Assembly (NCBI GenBank): GCA_007126675.1
Contig: SLAU01000184.1
Span: 1-8,491, forward strand
Source of the DNA: Balneolaceae bacterium
GTDB taxonomy: Bacteria > Bacteroidota > Rhodothermia > Balneolales > Balneolaceae
Length of the DNA stretch: 8,491 bases
Direction of reading: 5' to 3'
The notes below the pieces were generated by a model that saw only the letters and a list, made by a program, of their open reading frames with translations, was not told the DNA's origin and ran no database searches. Within the stretch, counting starts at the first letter, position 1, and each line of letters opens with the position of its first letter. The translations under genes and the position numbers were made by a program. This document shows, piece after piece, positions 1 through 5,751 of this stretch.

Positions 1-383
1 ATGTGATCGGGATTTACTTCGGGCACGAGAAGCGGCACAGCCGGATCAGTCCTGAAATTCTTCGCATTACTGATCACCGGAATTCCGGATTCGGCAAATG
101 CTCTCTCGATCTCCCCTGCCACGGATGCATCCATCCCGGAAAAAACAAAATCCACATCTGTGAATTCATCCGGCTCACAGTTTTTTACTACAATATTCTT
201 AACAGAATCCGGCATTGATACAGCTTCAATCCAGTTTGCAGCTTCCTGATATTTTTTCCCGGCCGATCGCTCTGAGGCTCCCAAAGCGGTGATTTTAAAC
301 CATGGATGATCTTGTAATAAACGTATAAACTTTTGCCCCACAGCGCCTGTAGCGCCAAGGATACCTACATTAAAACCTGGCAT
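1..383 (-). CDS. asd: Aspartate-semialdehyde dehydrogenase, archaeal/fungal type (5' part, cut by window edge)
   Basis: Aspartate-semialdehyde dehydrogenase makes L-aspartate semialdehyde from aspartyl phosphate with NADPH, the branch point to lysine, threonine and methionine; it is cytoplasmic. The first 127 residues are visible. They hold an N-terminal Rossmann nucleotide-binding motif GATGAVG (residues 10-16), a cofactor-proximal ASERSAGKKY (36-45), and the SNAKNFR segment (105-111) followed by PLLVPEVNPDH (117-127). These last stretches are characteristic of the archaeal/yeast Hom2-like subfamily rather than the usual bacterial one. The catalytic cysteine lies beyond the window. The ATG at 381-383 is preferred because an in-frame TAA occurs only eight codons upstream (405-407) and the Rossmann strand starts immediately after it. 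No Shine-Dalgarno motif is visible. Homologous malonyl-CoA reductases share this fold, so the exact function is slightly less certain than the family. Confidence 0.9.
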   Translation of the reverse strand, partial: MPGFNVGILGATGAVGQKFIRLLQDHPWFKITALGASERSAGKKYQEAANWIEAVSMPDSVKNIVVKNCEPDEFTDVDFVFSGMDASVAGEIERAFAESGIPVISNAKNFRTDPAVPLLVPEVNPDH

Positions 384-431
384 TCTAAAATGATTGTTTA
401 AAAATTATACTTTGTTCGGGGTATTAAATCC

Positions 432-446
432 ACCGGATTATCCGGT
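432..446. repeat. Short inverted repeat in the asd leader
   Basis: ACCGGA (432-437) and TCCGGT (441-446) form a perfect 6-bp stem around a 3-base loop. On the minus strand it lies about 50 bases upstream of the asd start, so it could be a leader hairpin or an operator. There is no U-tract after it in either direction, so it is not a standard terminator. Function is unknown. Confidence 0.4.
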
Positions 447-452
447 AAGTTA

Positions 453-479
453 CAGAGTGAATATTCTGAAATCACTCTG
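453..479. repeat. Inverted repeat (8-bp arms) between asd and glyS
   Basis: CAGAGTGA (453-460) and TCACTCTG (472-479) are perfect reverse complements separated by 11 bases. The dyad lies about 70 bases upstream of the asd start and about 195 bases upstream of glyS, in the divergent intergenic region. Its geometry fits a dimeric regulator binding site or a leader hairpin for asd. No regulator can be assigned. Confidence 0.4.
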
Positions 480-604
480 ATCACTCAACTTCAAATCTCA
501 TTTAATTTCACTGTGTAATTATCACCTTACAAGCAGAGATATTTTGCGAGGACTAAAATAAGGAATGTATCATACAATCGGTTCATCAATGGCCATATTT
601 TTCC

Positions 605-612
605 TATCTTTG
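605..612 (+). promoter_or_regulatory. Probable glyS promoter, Bacteroidota-type -7 element
   Basis: TATCTTTG is a perfect match to the Bacteroidota -7 consensus TAnnTTTG. The -33 position is only weakly matched, by GTTC at 581-584 with a 20-base spacer. Transcription would start near 618-620, leaving a leader of about 55 bases before the glyS ATG. That leader is AT-rich and shows no T-box or riboswitch-like structure. Confidence 0.55.
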
Positions 613-673
613 CAACTCTTAATAATCAGAGTTCATACTTCAAACAAAATTTTAAAAATTACGCAGCAGATAA

Positions 674-2131
674 ATGTCCGTTAAGCAATTAGATTCACTC
701 GACAAAATTGTTTCCCTTTCGAAAGCAAGAGGTTTTATTTTTCAATCATCCGAGATTTACGGAGGGCTTTCAGCTGTTTATGATTACGGACCGCTTGGCG
801 TGGAGTTGAAGCGTAACATCCGTGATGCCTGGTGGAAAGCTATGACGCAAACCCATGACAATATTGTTGGTGTGGATGCGGCAATTTTCATGCATCCAAA
901 AGTGTGGGAAGCAAGCGGGCACGTTGAAGGGTTTAACGACCCGATGATTGATGATAAACAATCTAAAAAACGGTATCGCGCGGATATGCTGATTGAACAG
1001 CACATTCAGAAACTGCGTGATAAGGGTAAAAGTGATAAGGCCGATGAACTTCAGCAAAAACTGGATACTACCGGCACGCGGAAAGGTCTTTGTGAGGATC
1101 TGTATGATATCATCATGGAAGAGGAAATTAAAGCACCCGAATCAGGTGCATTTGACTGGACCGAAGTGCGCCAGTTTAACCTGATGTTTAAAACACATTA
1201 CGGGGCTACATCAAAAGATGATGATGACGCCATTTATCTGCGCCCGGAAACCGCTCAGGGTATTTTTGTGAATTATAAAAATGTGCTGGATACCGCCCGC
1301 GTTCAGATTCCATTCGGTATTGCGCAGGTTGGCAAAGCATTCAGAAATGAGGTTGTGGCACGGCAGTTTGTATTTCGCATGAGGGAGTTTGAGCAGATGG
1401 AAATGCAATATTTTGTTCAGCCGGGCGAAGATGAAAAAAGCTATGAAGAATGGCTCAACACCCGGCTCGAATGGTTTAAGAGCCTGGGAATCAGGGAAGA
1501 AAACCTGAGAGTGGCTCCGCACCCTGACGACAAACTTGCGCATTATGCTCGCGCGGCGGCTGATATTCAGTTTAATTTCCCGATCGGCTGGCAGGAAGTG
1601 GAGGGAATCCATAACCGCACTGATTTTGACTTATCGCGGCACCAGGAATACTCCGGTAAGAAAATGGAGTACTTTGATCAAAAAGAGCAGAAAAGATACA
1701 TCCCGTATGTGGTAGAAACCTCTATCGGACTGGACCGCTGCACGCTGATGGCGCTGTGCGATGCTTATCGCGAAGAAGAAGTGGATGGCGACAGCCGAAC
1801 TGTTCTGAAACTGCACCCGAAACTGGCTCCCACCAAAGTTGGAATATTCCCGCTGGTGAAGAAACCGGAACTAAAAGAACTCGCATTCAAGATTGAAAAG
1901 AACCTGAAAGAAGATTTTACAGTGCTCTATGACGAATCCGGTTCCATCGGCAAGCGTTATCGCCGGCAGGATGAAGCAGGTACGCCCTTCTGTATCACTG
2001 TAGATTTTGATGGTCTTGAGGACAACACGGTGACCATCCGTTACCGTGATGATATGGAGCAGGAGCGTGTATCAGTGGACAAACTGGATACGGTGATCAG
2101 GAATAGAATGAAGAGCTGGAAATCAGAATAA
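674..2131 (+). CDS. glyS: Glycyl-tRNA synthetase, dimeric class II type
   Basis: Charges tRNA-Gly with glycine using ATP in the cytoplasm. The 485 residues match the single-chain alpha2 (eukaryote/archaea/Gram-positive-like) form rather than the alpha2-beta2 GlyQ/GlyS form. Visible landmarks: the N-terminal RGFIFQSSEIYGG and YDYGPLG (19-42); LRPETAQGIF (189-198); motif 2 with FRNE (223-226) and R..REFEQMEM (235-244); the glycine-pocket region EVEGIHNRTDFDLSRHQ (308-324); motif 3 GLDR (352-355); and a C-terminal anticodon-binding domain from about residue 385, including DESGSIGKRYRRQDE (420-434). All catalytic motifs are intact and the length is usual for the family. The start follows an AT-rich leader without a Shine-Dalgarno motif, and the reading frame fits the conserved N-terminus. 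The stop codon is one base from a hairpin repeat that begins the DUF559 cassette. Confidence 0.97.
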   Translation: MSVKQLDSLDKIVSLSKARGFIFQSSEIYGGLSAVYDYGPLGVELKRNIRDAWWKAMTQTHDNIVGVDAAIFMHPKVWEASGHVEGFNDPMIDDKQSKKRYRADMLIEQHIQKLRDKGKSDKADELQQKLDTTGTRKGLCEDLYDIIMEEEIKAPESGAFDWTEVRQFNLMFKTHYGATSKDDDDAIYLRPETAQGIFVNYKNVLDTARVQIPFGIAQVGKAFRNEVVARQFVFRMREFEQMEMQYFVQPGEDEKSYEEWLNTRLEWFKSLGIREENLRVAPHPDDKLAHYARAAADIQFNFPIGWQEVEGIHNRTDFDLSRHQEYSGKKMEYFDQKEQKRYIPYVVETSIGLDRCTLMALCDAYREEEVDGDSRTVLKLHPKLAPTKVGIFPLVKKPELKELAFKIEKNLKEDFTVLYDESGSIGKRYRRQDEAGTPFCITVDFDGLEDNTVTIRYRDDMEQERVSVDKLDTVIRNRMKSWKSE

Positions 2132-2132
2132 T

Positions 2133-2175
2133 CCCTCATCCCTGTCCCTTCTCCCTTTTCTGGGAGAAGGGGACT
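2133..2175 (+). repeat. Left hairpin repeat of the DUF559 cassette
   Basis: The repeat begins with CCCTCATCCCTG, then forms a stem of CCCTTCTCCC (2146-2155) and GGGAGAAGGG (2162-2171) with a 6-base loop, and ends GGACT. Outside the loop all 37 bases match the reverse complement of 2716-2754. It starts one base after the glyS stop. The stem could terminate or protect the glyS mRNA, but no U-tract follows it, so a classical intrinsic terminator is not supported. Confidence 0.9.
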
Positions 2176-2229
2176 TTGAAATAGAATGTCGAGAAAAATA
2201 GACTATCAAGAGTGAGTGGCAATGTCCAA

Positions 2230-2273
2230 ATTTGATTTCAAATTCTGAATTCATTTTTTTATTCAAATCAAAT
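2230..2273. repeat. AT-rich inverted repeat upstream of the DUF559 gene
   Basis: ATTTGATTT (2230-2238) and AAATCAAAT (2265-2273) are perfect 9-base inverted arms around a 26-base AT-rich spacer that includes GAATTC and a run of T. It lies in the leader of the DUF559 gene inside the cassette. It may be regulatory or simply a chance product of low-complexity AT-rich DNA. Confidence 0.3.
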
Positions 2274-2296
2274 ATTGAATTTAGAATGATTGTAAA

Positions 2297-2758
2297 ATGG
2301 ATGATGAGAGAACTCCAAAATTTCCTTTACATGCGGGAGCTGAACACTACCTTTTTAAAAATGCGAAAAGATTGAGAAAGGAGATGACAAAAGCGGAGAC
2401 TTTGTTTTGGGAAAAACTTCGTGACAGACGTTTTTTAAACCTGAAAATTCGGAGACAGCATCCGTTAATGGAGTTTATAGCAGATTTTTACTGCCATGAT
2501 ATAAAGCTGCTAATTGAAATAGACGGTGAGTATCATGAAGATGATTATCAAAAGAAATATGATACTGAGCGCGATAAATATCTTTCCAAATTTGGATATA
2601 CAACGATTCGTTTTAAAAACGAAGAAGTAGAAAATGATCTTGATGAAGTTCTGAAAACACTAAAAAAATTGGTGTATAACTTAAAAAAAGATTCTAATTT
2701 GAAAGCCAGAAAAGGAGTCCCCTTCTCCCGCGGGAGAAGGGACAGGGATGAGGGCTAA
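2297..2758 (+). CDS. DUF559 domain protein, endonuclease-like (Vsr / PD-(D/E)XK related)
   Basis: 153 residues with one recognisable domain, DUF559, at about residues 18-125. This family is related to very-short-patch-repair endonucleases, but its cellular role is largely unknown. Family signatures: LRKEMTKAETLFWEKLR (26-42), RRQHPLMEFIADFYC (52-66), then LLIEIDGEYH (71-80), and near the end IRFKNEEV (104-111). Likely active-site acidic residues are D63, E74 and D76, with H80 nearby; this assignment is by analogy. The domain is complete. The last 13 residues, VPFSRGRRDRDEG (141-153), are encoded by the right-hand hairpin repeat and are not part of the domain. The ATG at 2297 leaves about 18 residues before the domain, as in relatives. 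The gene overlaps the convergent hydrolase stop by four bases and lies 165 bases after glyS on the same strand, with no clear promoter. Its AT-rich composition suggests acquisition. Confidence 0.85.
   Translation: MDDERTPKFPLHAGAEHYLFKNAKRLRKEMTKAETLFWEKLRDRRFLNLKIRRQHPLMEFIADFYCHDIKLLIEIDGEYHEDDYQKKYDTERDKYLSKFGYTTIRFKNEEVENDLDEVLKTLKKLVYNLKKDSNLKARKGVPFSRGRRDRDEG
2716..2754 (-). repeat. Right hairpin repeat of the DUF559 cassette
   Basis: Inverted copy of the repeat at 2133-2175. The core is a perfect 22-base palindrome (2720-2741) with arms CCCTTCTCCCG and CGGGAGAAGGG, followed outward by the complement of CCCTCATCCCTG. It differs from the left copy only in the loop: GC here instead of the six-base TTTTCT. 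It is translated as the C-terminal tail of the DUF559 protein on the plus strand. On the minus strand it starts directly after the TAG stop of the secreted hydrolase. Confidence 0.9.
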
Positions 2759-4131
2759 CTCTGCGCCCTTAACCACTCTACAATCGCTTCAACAAAACCT
2801 TCCGCAAACTCTTTATCCAAAATACCATACTCTCCCGGCATTCCGGTGTTTGCTAGTTGAAACAGATGGTTAGCTTCGGGTATAGTTTTTATCTGTAAAT
2901 TTTCTCTGTTTAAATCATTCAGTGCTTCACTGTTCGTCTCAGCCGCCACCTGTATATCTTTCTCTCCAAAAATTGCAAGCATCGGGATATCCAGCTCAGC
3001 ATAAACTTCTGCAGGATCGGTTTCGATAAAGGATTTAAACCAGCGCGTTTTTGCTCCGCTCAGCTGCCTTGCCACCTGGCCGGCAACAAAATCATCAAGG
3101 TTACCAAGCGCTTCCCGCTGCTGTTCTGGCAGTTCGTCAATTTGTGATTTCAGTCTTTCAGTAAGGTCTTCTTCAAGTTCAGACCAGCCTTCACCGGTTC
3201 TGACGGCCTCATAAATCGCTTTCTGAAAAATCAGGTTCTGTTCCACAATTTCATCCGGAATTTCCTGGTATGCTGAAATTTGACGAATCTGTTCAAGAAT
3301 AATTTCGTCACCTGATAATACAGGCGCTGCCATCAAAATAAGTCCGTCAACCGCTGACTGTTTTGCAGCTAATCCGCCGGTGATTCCTCCCTGGCTGTGG
3401 CCGAGTATAAAGATCTTTTGAAACTGCCCCAATTCTTCCCTGAAATAGTTCACCAGTCCGGTCAAGTCATCGCCAAGTTCCTGAAGAGTTGCATCCGGCT
3501 CACCTGAAGATTCACCAACTCCCCTGTCATCAAACCGGAAACTACTGTAACCGGCATCTGATAATTCTTTTGCAATTTCCTTAAAAACTTCAAAACCGGC
3601 AACGCCACTATTCCGGTCCTGCGATCCGCTGCCGCTGGCCAGGATAATTAAAATATTTTCGGCTTCATCCGGAGTTACCAAATTTCCCGTAAGTGTGTGA
3701 GTATCTAAATCAACGGATATGACCTGTTCAAGCTCAGAAAGGATAGAAGTTTCTGCATCAGCCAATTCTCTTTCAAGATAAAACGGAAACTCCATTCCGC
3801 TTTGTTTAAATACTCCCTTCAATTCGTTGGGCACAGGCTGATCTATCAATGAGTGAAATGAGGCAACTCCCATTCCGGTCTGAAATTCAAAATGCACAGA
3901 GTCAGCAGATAGGTAAGGAACATCAACGGGCAGGTTAAAGGCGTTTTGCTGAGGAATATCGAGCACACCATCCACTTCCCCGTTTGAAGATGTAAACATC
4001 ACGGAGATGTTTAGATCCTGTCCCTGAATGTTGATAGCACCCGTCCACTGTCCAACTATTGGAGATGATTGAGCAAAGATACTGTAAGGAAACAAGAGCA
4101 ATAGCAGAAAACCGGTAATTCTCAAAATCAT
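2755..4131 (-). CDS. Secreted alpha/beta hydrolase with N-terminal beta-rich domain
   Basis: A 458-residue exported hydrolase of unknown substrate, probably an esterase or peptidase-like serine hydrolase acting in the periplasm. Residues 1-20 form a signal peptide with a likely cleavage after IFA (18-20). Residues about 24-120 are a small beta-rich domain that starts with PIVGQWTGAI, as seen in related exported hydrolases. The catalytic domain follows: LASGSGSQDRN (164-174), the oxyanion-side motif of this subfamily; FRFDDRGVGES (198-208); the nucleophile elbow GHSQGG with Ser246; then an acidic helical cap (about 275-365); Asp392 in FGEKDIQV and His422 in EANHLF complete the triad. The ATG at 4129-4131 directly precedes the signal peptide. 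It lies downstream of sodC in the same orientation, but a strong terminator intervenes. Substrate cannot be deduced. Confidence 0.88.
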   Translation of the reverse strand: MILRITGFLLLLLFPYSIFAQSSPIVGQWTGAINIQGQDLNISVMFTSSNGEVDGVLDIPQQNAFNLPVDVPYLSADSVHFEFQTGMGVASFHSLIDQPVPNELKGVFKQSGMEFPFYLERELADAETSILSELEQVISVDLDTHTLTGNLVTPDEAENILIILASGSGSQDRNSGVAGFEVFKEIAKELSDAGYSSFRFDDRGVGESSGEPDATLQELGDDLTGLVNYFREELGQFQKIFILGHSQGGITGGLAAKQSAVDGLILMAAPVLSGDEIILEQIRQISAYQEIPDEIVEQNLIFQKAIYEAVRTGEGWSELEEDLTERLKSQIDELPEQQREALGNLDDFVAGQVARQLSGAKTRWFKSFIETDPAEVYAELDIPMLAIFGEKDIQVAAETNSEALNDLNRENLQIKTIPEANHLFQLANTGMPGEYGILDKEFAEGFVEAIVEWLRAQS

Positions 4132-4141
4132 TATTGGTTTT

Positions 4142-4185
4142 CTTATTAAAATAGAAAAGCCTGCATTAAGATGTGCAGGCTTTTC
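4142..4185 (-). terminator. Intrinsic terminator after sodC
   Basis: A perfect 12-bp stem is formed by GAAAAGCCTGCA (4154-4165) and TGCAGGCTTTTC (4174-4185) around an 8-base loop. On the minus strand it is followed by a T-rich stretch (TATTTTAATAAG). It begins 27 bases after the sodC stop and ends about 22 bases before the start codon of the downstream hydrolase. Confidence 0.85.
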
Positions 4186-4212
4186 GCAAAACGATAATAA
4201 AGCAAAAAGTGG

Positions 4213-4758
4213 TTATATTTGTGCAACTCCGATCACGCCACATCCAAGACGCGCACCGGCGTCGCCTACAGGCTGAGATTCAAGGTCATCTTCACCTTCA
4301 TGAACTACCACACCTCTTCCGAGAATTGAATCAAATCCCGTGAACGAAATAACATTATCCACATAATCAACTTCGCCGGATCCGTTTTCATCAGTAATGA
4401 TATTTCCCATATCTCCGGCATGGCGTTCTTCATCATCCGGACCTGCGTGGGGCTTATCATGCGGATCGAAATGTCCTCCTGCAGACAATGCGTCCGGTGC
4501 GGTACAATCTCCAAATTCATGAATGTGAAAACCATGTGCACTATTCGGGTCTAATCCATGAACTTCAGCTATAACACGAATTCCATCAGGATAAGGTATA
4601 AAGCGGACAACCCCGTTAACTTCACTTCCTTCCGTTGGGTGTATCACAGCTACAAGTTCTTCAAATTCGGGAAAATCTGCTGAATTATGGTTTTGAGTTT
4701 CATGGTCTGCACAGGCTGCAAGACCCATTATTACAAAAATTGAGAGTAATTTTTTCAT
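4213..4758 (-). CDS. sodC: Cu/Zn superoxide dismutase, predicted lipoprotein
   Basis: Converts superoxide to hydrogen peroxide and oxygen outside the cytoplasm. The 181 residues start with a lipoprotein signal ending in a lipobox (GLAAC, lipidated Cys16), so the enzyme should be membrane-anchored. The SOD domain spans about 35-181. By alignment with the SOD1 pattern, copper ligands are H78 and H80 (GFHIHEFGDC), bridging H96 (GGHFDP) and H153 (GRGVVVHE). Zinc ligands are H96, H104, H113 and D116 (RHAGD). Disulfide cysteines C85 and C173 and the active-site arginine R170 (GDAGARLGCGVIG) are all present, so it should be active. It is 44 bp downstream of the cytoplasmic hydrolase gene in the same orientation with no terminator between, suggesting co-transcription, and is followed by an intrinsic terminator. 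No Shine-Dalgarno motif is visible before the ATG. Confidence 0.96.
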   Translation of the reverse strand: MKKLLSIFVIMGLAACADHETQNHNSADFPEFEELVAVIHPTEGSEVNGVVRFIPYPDGIRVIAEVHGLDPNSAHGFHIHEFGDCTAPDALSAGGHFDPHDKPHAGPDDEERHAGDMGNIITDENGSGEVDYVDNVISFTGFDSILGRGVVVHEGEDDLESQPVGDAGARLGCGVIGVAQI

Positions 4759-4802
4759 GGGTACAATATGAGTTAGGTTGTAATTATAGTTCTATCAACG
4801 AT

Positions 4803-5561
4803 TTATATATAAATTTCACTCCACTGCGCGATAAGTTTTCCTGCATACCGGCTGTATGTTTCACTGGTAAGCAGGTGATCGGCTTCGTGAAGTGATATAA
4901 AGCTTTTTGGATGTTTCGCCTTACTGTAAAGTCTTGCCGCATTATCGATTCCAACTGTTTTATCGAGCGGTGCATGCATAACCAGTAAAGCCCTTCCTAA
5001 ATTAGAGATATGTTTATTTACATTCGATTGCCTTAAATCATCCAGAAATTGTTTTTTAATTTTAAATTCGCGTCCGGCAAGACTTACAGTAGCTTCGCCG
5101 GTTTCTTCAATCTCTTTTAGTTTTACACCAAAATTTTCCTTCACATGTTCCGGATCAGCCGGCGCGCCGATCGTTGCGACTGCCTTTACCGACTCAAGCT
5201 TTGAAGCTGCCTGAATAACTGCCGCACCACCCAGTGAATGGCCGATTAGCAGTTTAGGTGCTATCATCTCTTCAGACATAAAATTACCGGCTGCCACCAG
5301 GTCTTCAACATTTGAAGAAAAATTTGTATTCGCAAAATCACCTTCGCTCTGGCCAAGACCGGTAAAATCAAACCTTAGAGTAGTGTACCCTCTTTCAGCC
5401 AGGGATTTCGTGACATGACCTACCACTTTTAAATTTTTTGAGCAGGTAAAGCAGTGAGCAAACAATGCGGTACCGGCTTCTTTTTTAGTAGTTGCATAAT
5501 CAATGCGTCCGGCAAGCTTTTCCCCAAGCGACCCTTTAAACTCTACTTTTTTTGACTTCAT
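4803..5561 (-). CDS. Alpha/beta hydrolase, like the hydrolase half of hydrolase-OsmC proteins
   Basis: A 252-residue cytoplasmic hydrolase without a signal peptide. It resembles the N-terminal half of bifunctional alpha/beta-hydrolase/OsmC proteins. Landmarks: FAHCFTCSKN (34-43), a signature of this group with two cysteines near the presumed oxyanion hole; LRFDFTGLGQSEGDF (62-76); NTNFSSNVEDL (79-89); nucleophile elbow GHSLGG with Ser109; IGAPADPEHV (131-140); Asp200 in HAPLDKTVG; and His229 in EADHLL. The protein stops at QWSEIYI, about where fusion proteins continue into OsmC, and the next gene starts 44 bp later, so no OsmC remnant remains. The linked sodC suggests a role in oxidative stress, for example on peroxidised or ester compounds, but the substrate is unknown. 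The ATG at 5559-5561 precedes the conserved KVEFKGS start. Confidence 0.9.
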   Translation of the reverse strand: MKSKKVEFKGSLGEKLAGRIDYATTKKEAGTALFAHCFTCSKNLKVVGHVTKSLAERGYTTLRFDFTGLGQSEGDFANTNFSSNVEDLVAAGNFMSEEMIAPKLLIGHSLGGAAVIQAASKLESVKAVATIGAPADPEHVKENFGVKLKEIEETGEATVSLAGREFKIKKQFLDDLRQSNVNKHISNLGRALLVMHAPLDKTVGIDNAARLYSKAKHPKSFISLHEADHLLTSETYSRYAGKLIAQWSEIYI

Positions 5562-5614
5562 TATTTAAAACTTTTTAGTGTGTTTCGATTTTCAACATTC
5601 TGAAGTACTCATAA

Positions 5615-5637
5615 GTTTATCATAACATCTGATAAAC
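5615..5637. promoter_or_regulatory. Operator-like dyad in the divergent intergenic region
   Basis: GTTTATCA (5615-5622) and TGATAAAC (5630-5637) are perfect inverted 8-base arms with a 7-base spacer. A related half-site, GTTATCAT, recurs at 5653-5660. AAGTACT, containing a palindromic hexamer, occurs on both sides of the dyad (5603-5609 and 5646-5652). The position, 54 bases upstream of the hydrolase-sodC pair and 115 bases upstream of the metalloprotease gene, fits a binding site for a dimeric regulator of one or both. No U-tract follows, so it is not a terminator. Confidence 0.4.
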
Positions 5638-5687
5638 CTCTTCGTAAGTACTGTTATCATCATTTTACAATCGCCGGATATTTTAAC

Positions 5688-5717
5688 TTGAATGAGTGAT
5701 GGATTACGGCGACTTTG
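5688..5717 (+). promoter_or_regulatory. Candidate promoter of the metalloprotease gene
   Basis: TTG (5688-5690) matches the core of the Bacteroidota -33 element. After a 19-base spacer, CGACTTTG (5710-5717) matches the TTTG half, but not the TA, of the -7 consensus. Transcription would start about 28 bases before the ATG at 5752. The match is partial, so confidence is low. Confidence 0.35.
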
Positions 5718-5751
5718 ATACCTGTTAAATTCAATAACAATAACACACTAT

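Larger units (their letters stand above)
2133..2754. mobile_element. Putative repeat-bounded DUF559 cassette (REP-like composite unit)
   Basis: A 622-bp unit is delimited by two inverted copies of a hairpin repeat and contains a single gene for a DUF559 endonuclease-like protein. The interior is clearly more AT-rich than the neighbours: two sampled 60-base stretches at 2521-2640 have about 28-33% G+C, against about 50-58% in sampled stretches of glyS. No transposase and no convincing target-site duplication are visible. The arrangement resembles palindromic-repeat units linked to a nuclease, but mobility is an inference that rests on structure and composition only. Confidence 0.5.

Noticed and set aside
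3..218. Open frame of 71 codons on the plus strand at the window start
   Set aside because: It is antisense to the clearly recognisable asd coding sequence and resembles no known family.
612..673. T-box or glycine riboswitch upstream of glyS
   Set aside because: The predicted leader is only about 55 AT-rich bases and shows none of the expected conserved elements.
770..1612. Several minus-strand open frames opposite glyS
   Set aside because: They lie wholly within the conserved glyS coding sequence and have no recognisable domain or start signals.
2133..2175. Left hairpin as an intrinsic terminator of glyS
   Set aside because: The stem is strong but followed by ACTTTGAAAT rather than a U-tract, so terminator function cannot be claimed; it was annotated as a repeat.
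2133..2754. CRISPR-like reading of the two repeats
   Set aside because: There are only two copies, in inverted orientation and 540 bases apart, with a gene between them; there is no array.
2126..2760. Target-site duplication flanking the DUF559 cassette
   Set aside because: The flanks read AATAAT on the left and CTAACT on the right; the shared TAA is explained by stop-codon context and is too short to count.
4635..4895. Plus-strand open frame of 86 codons across the sodC start and the hydrolase end
   Set aside because: It is antisense to two well-supported genes and has no recognisable protein features.
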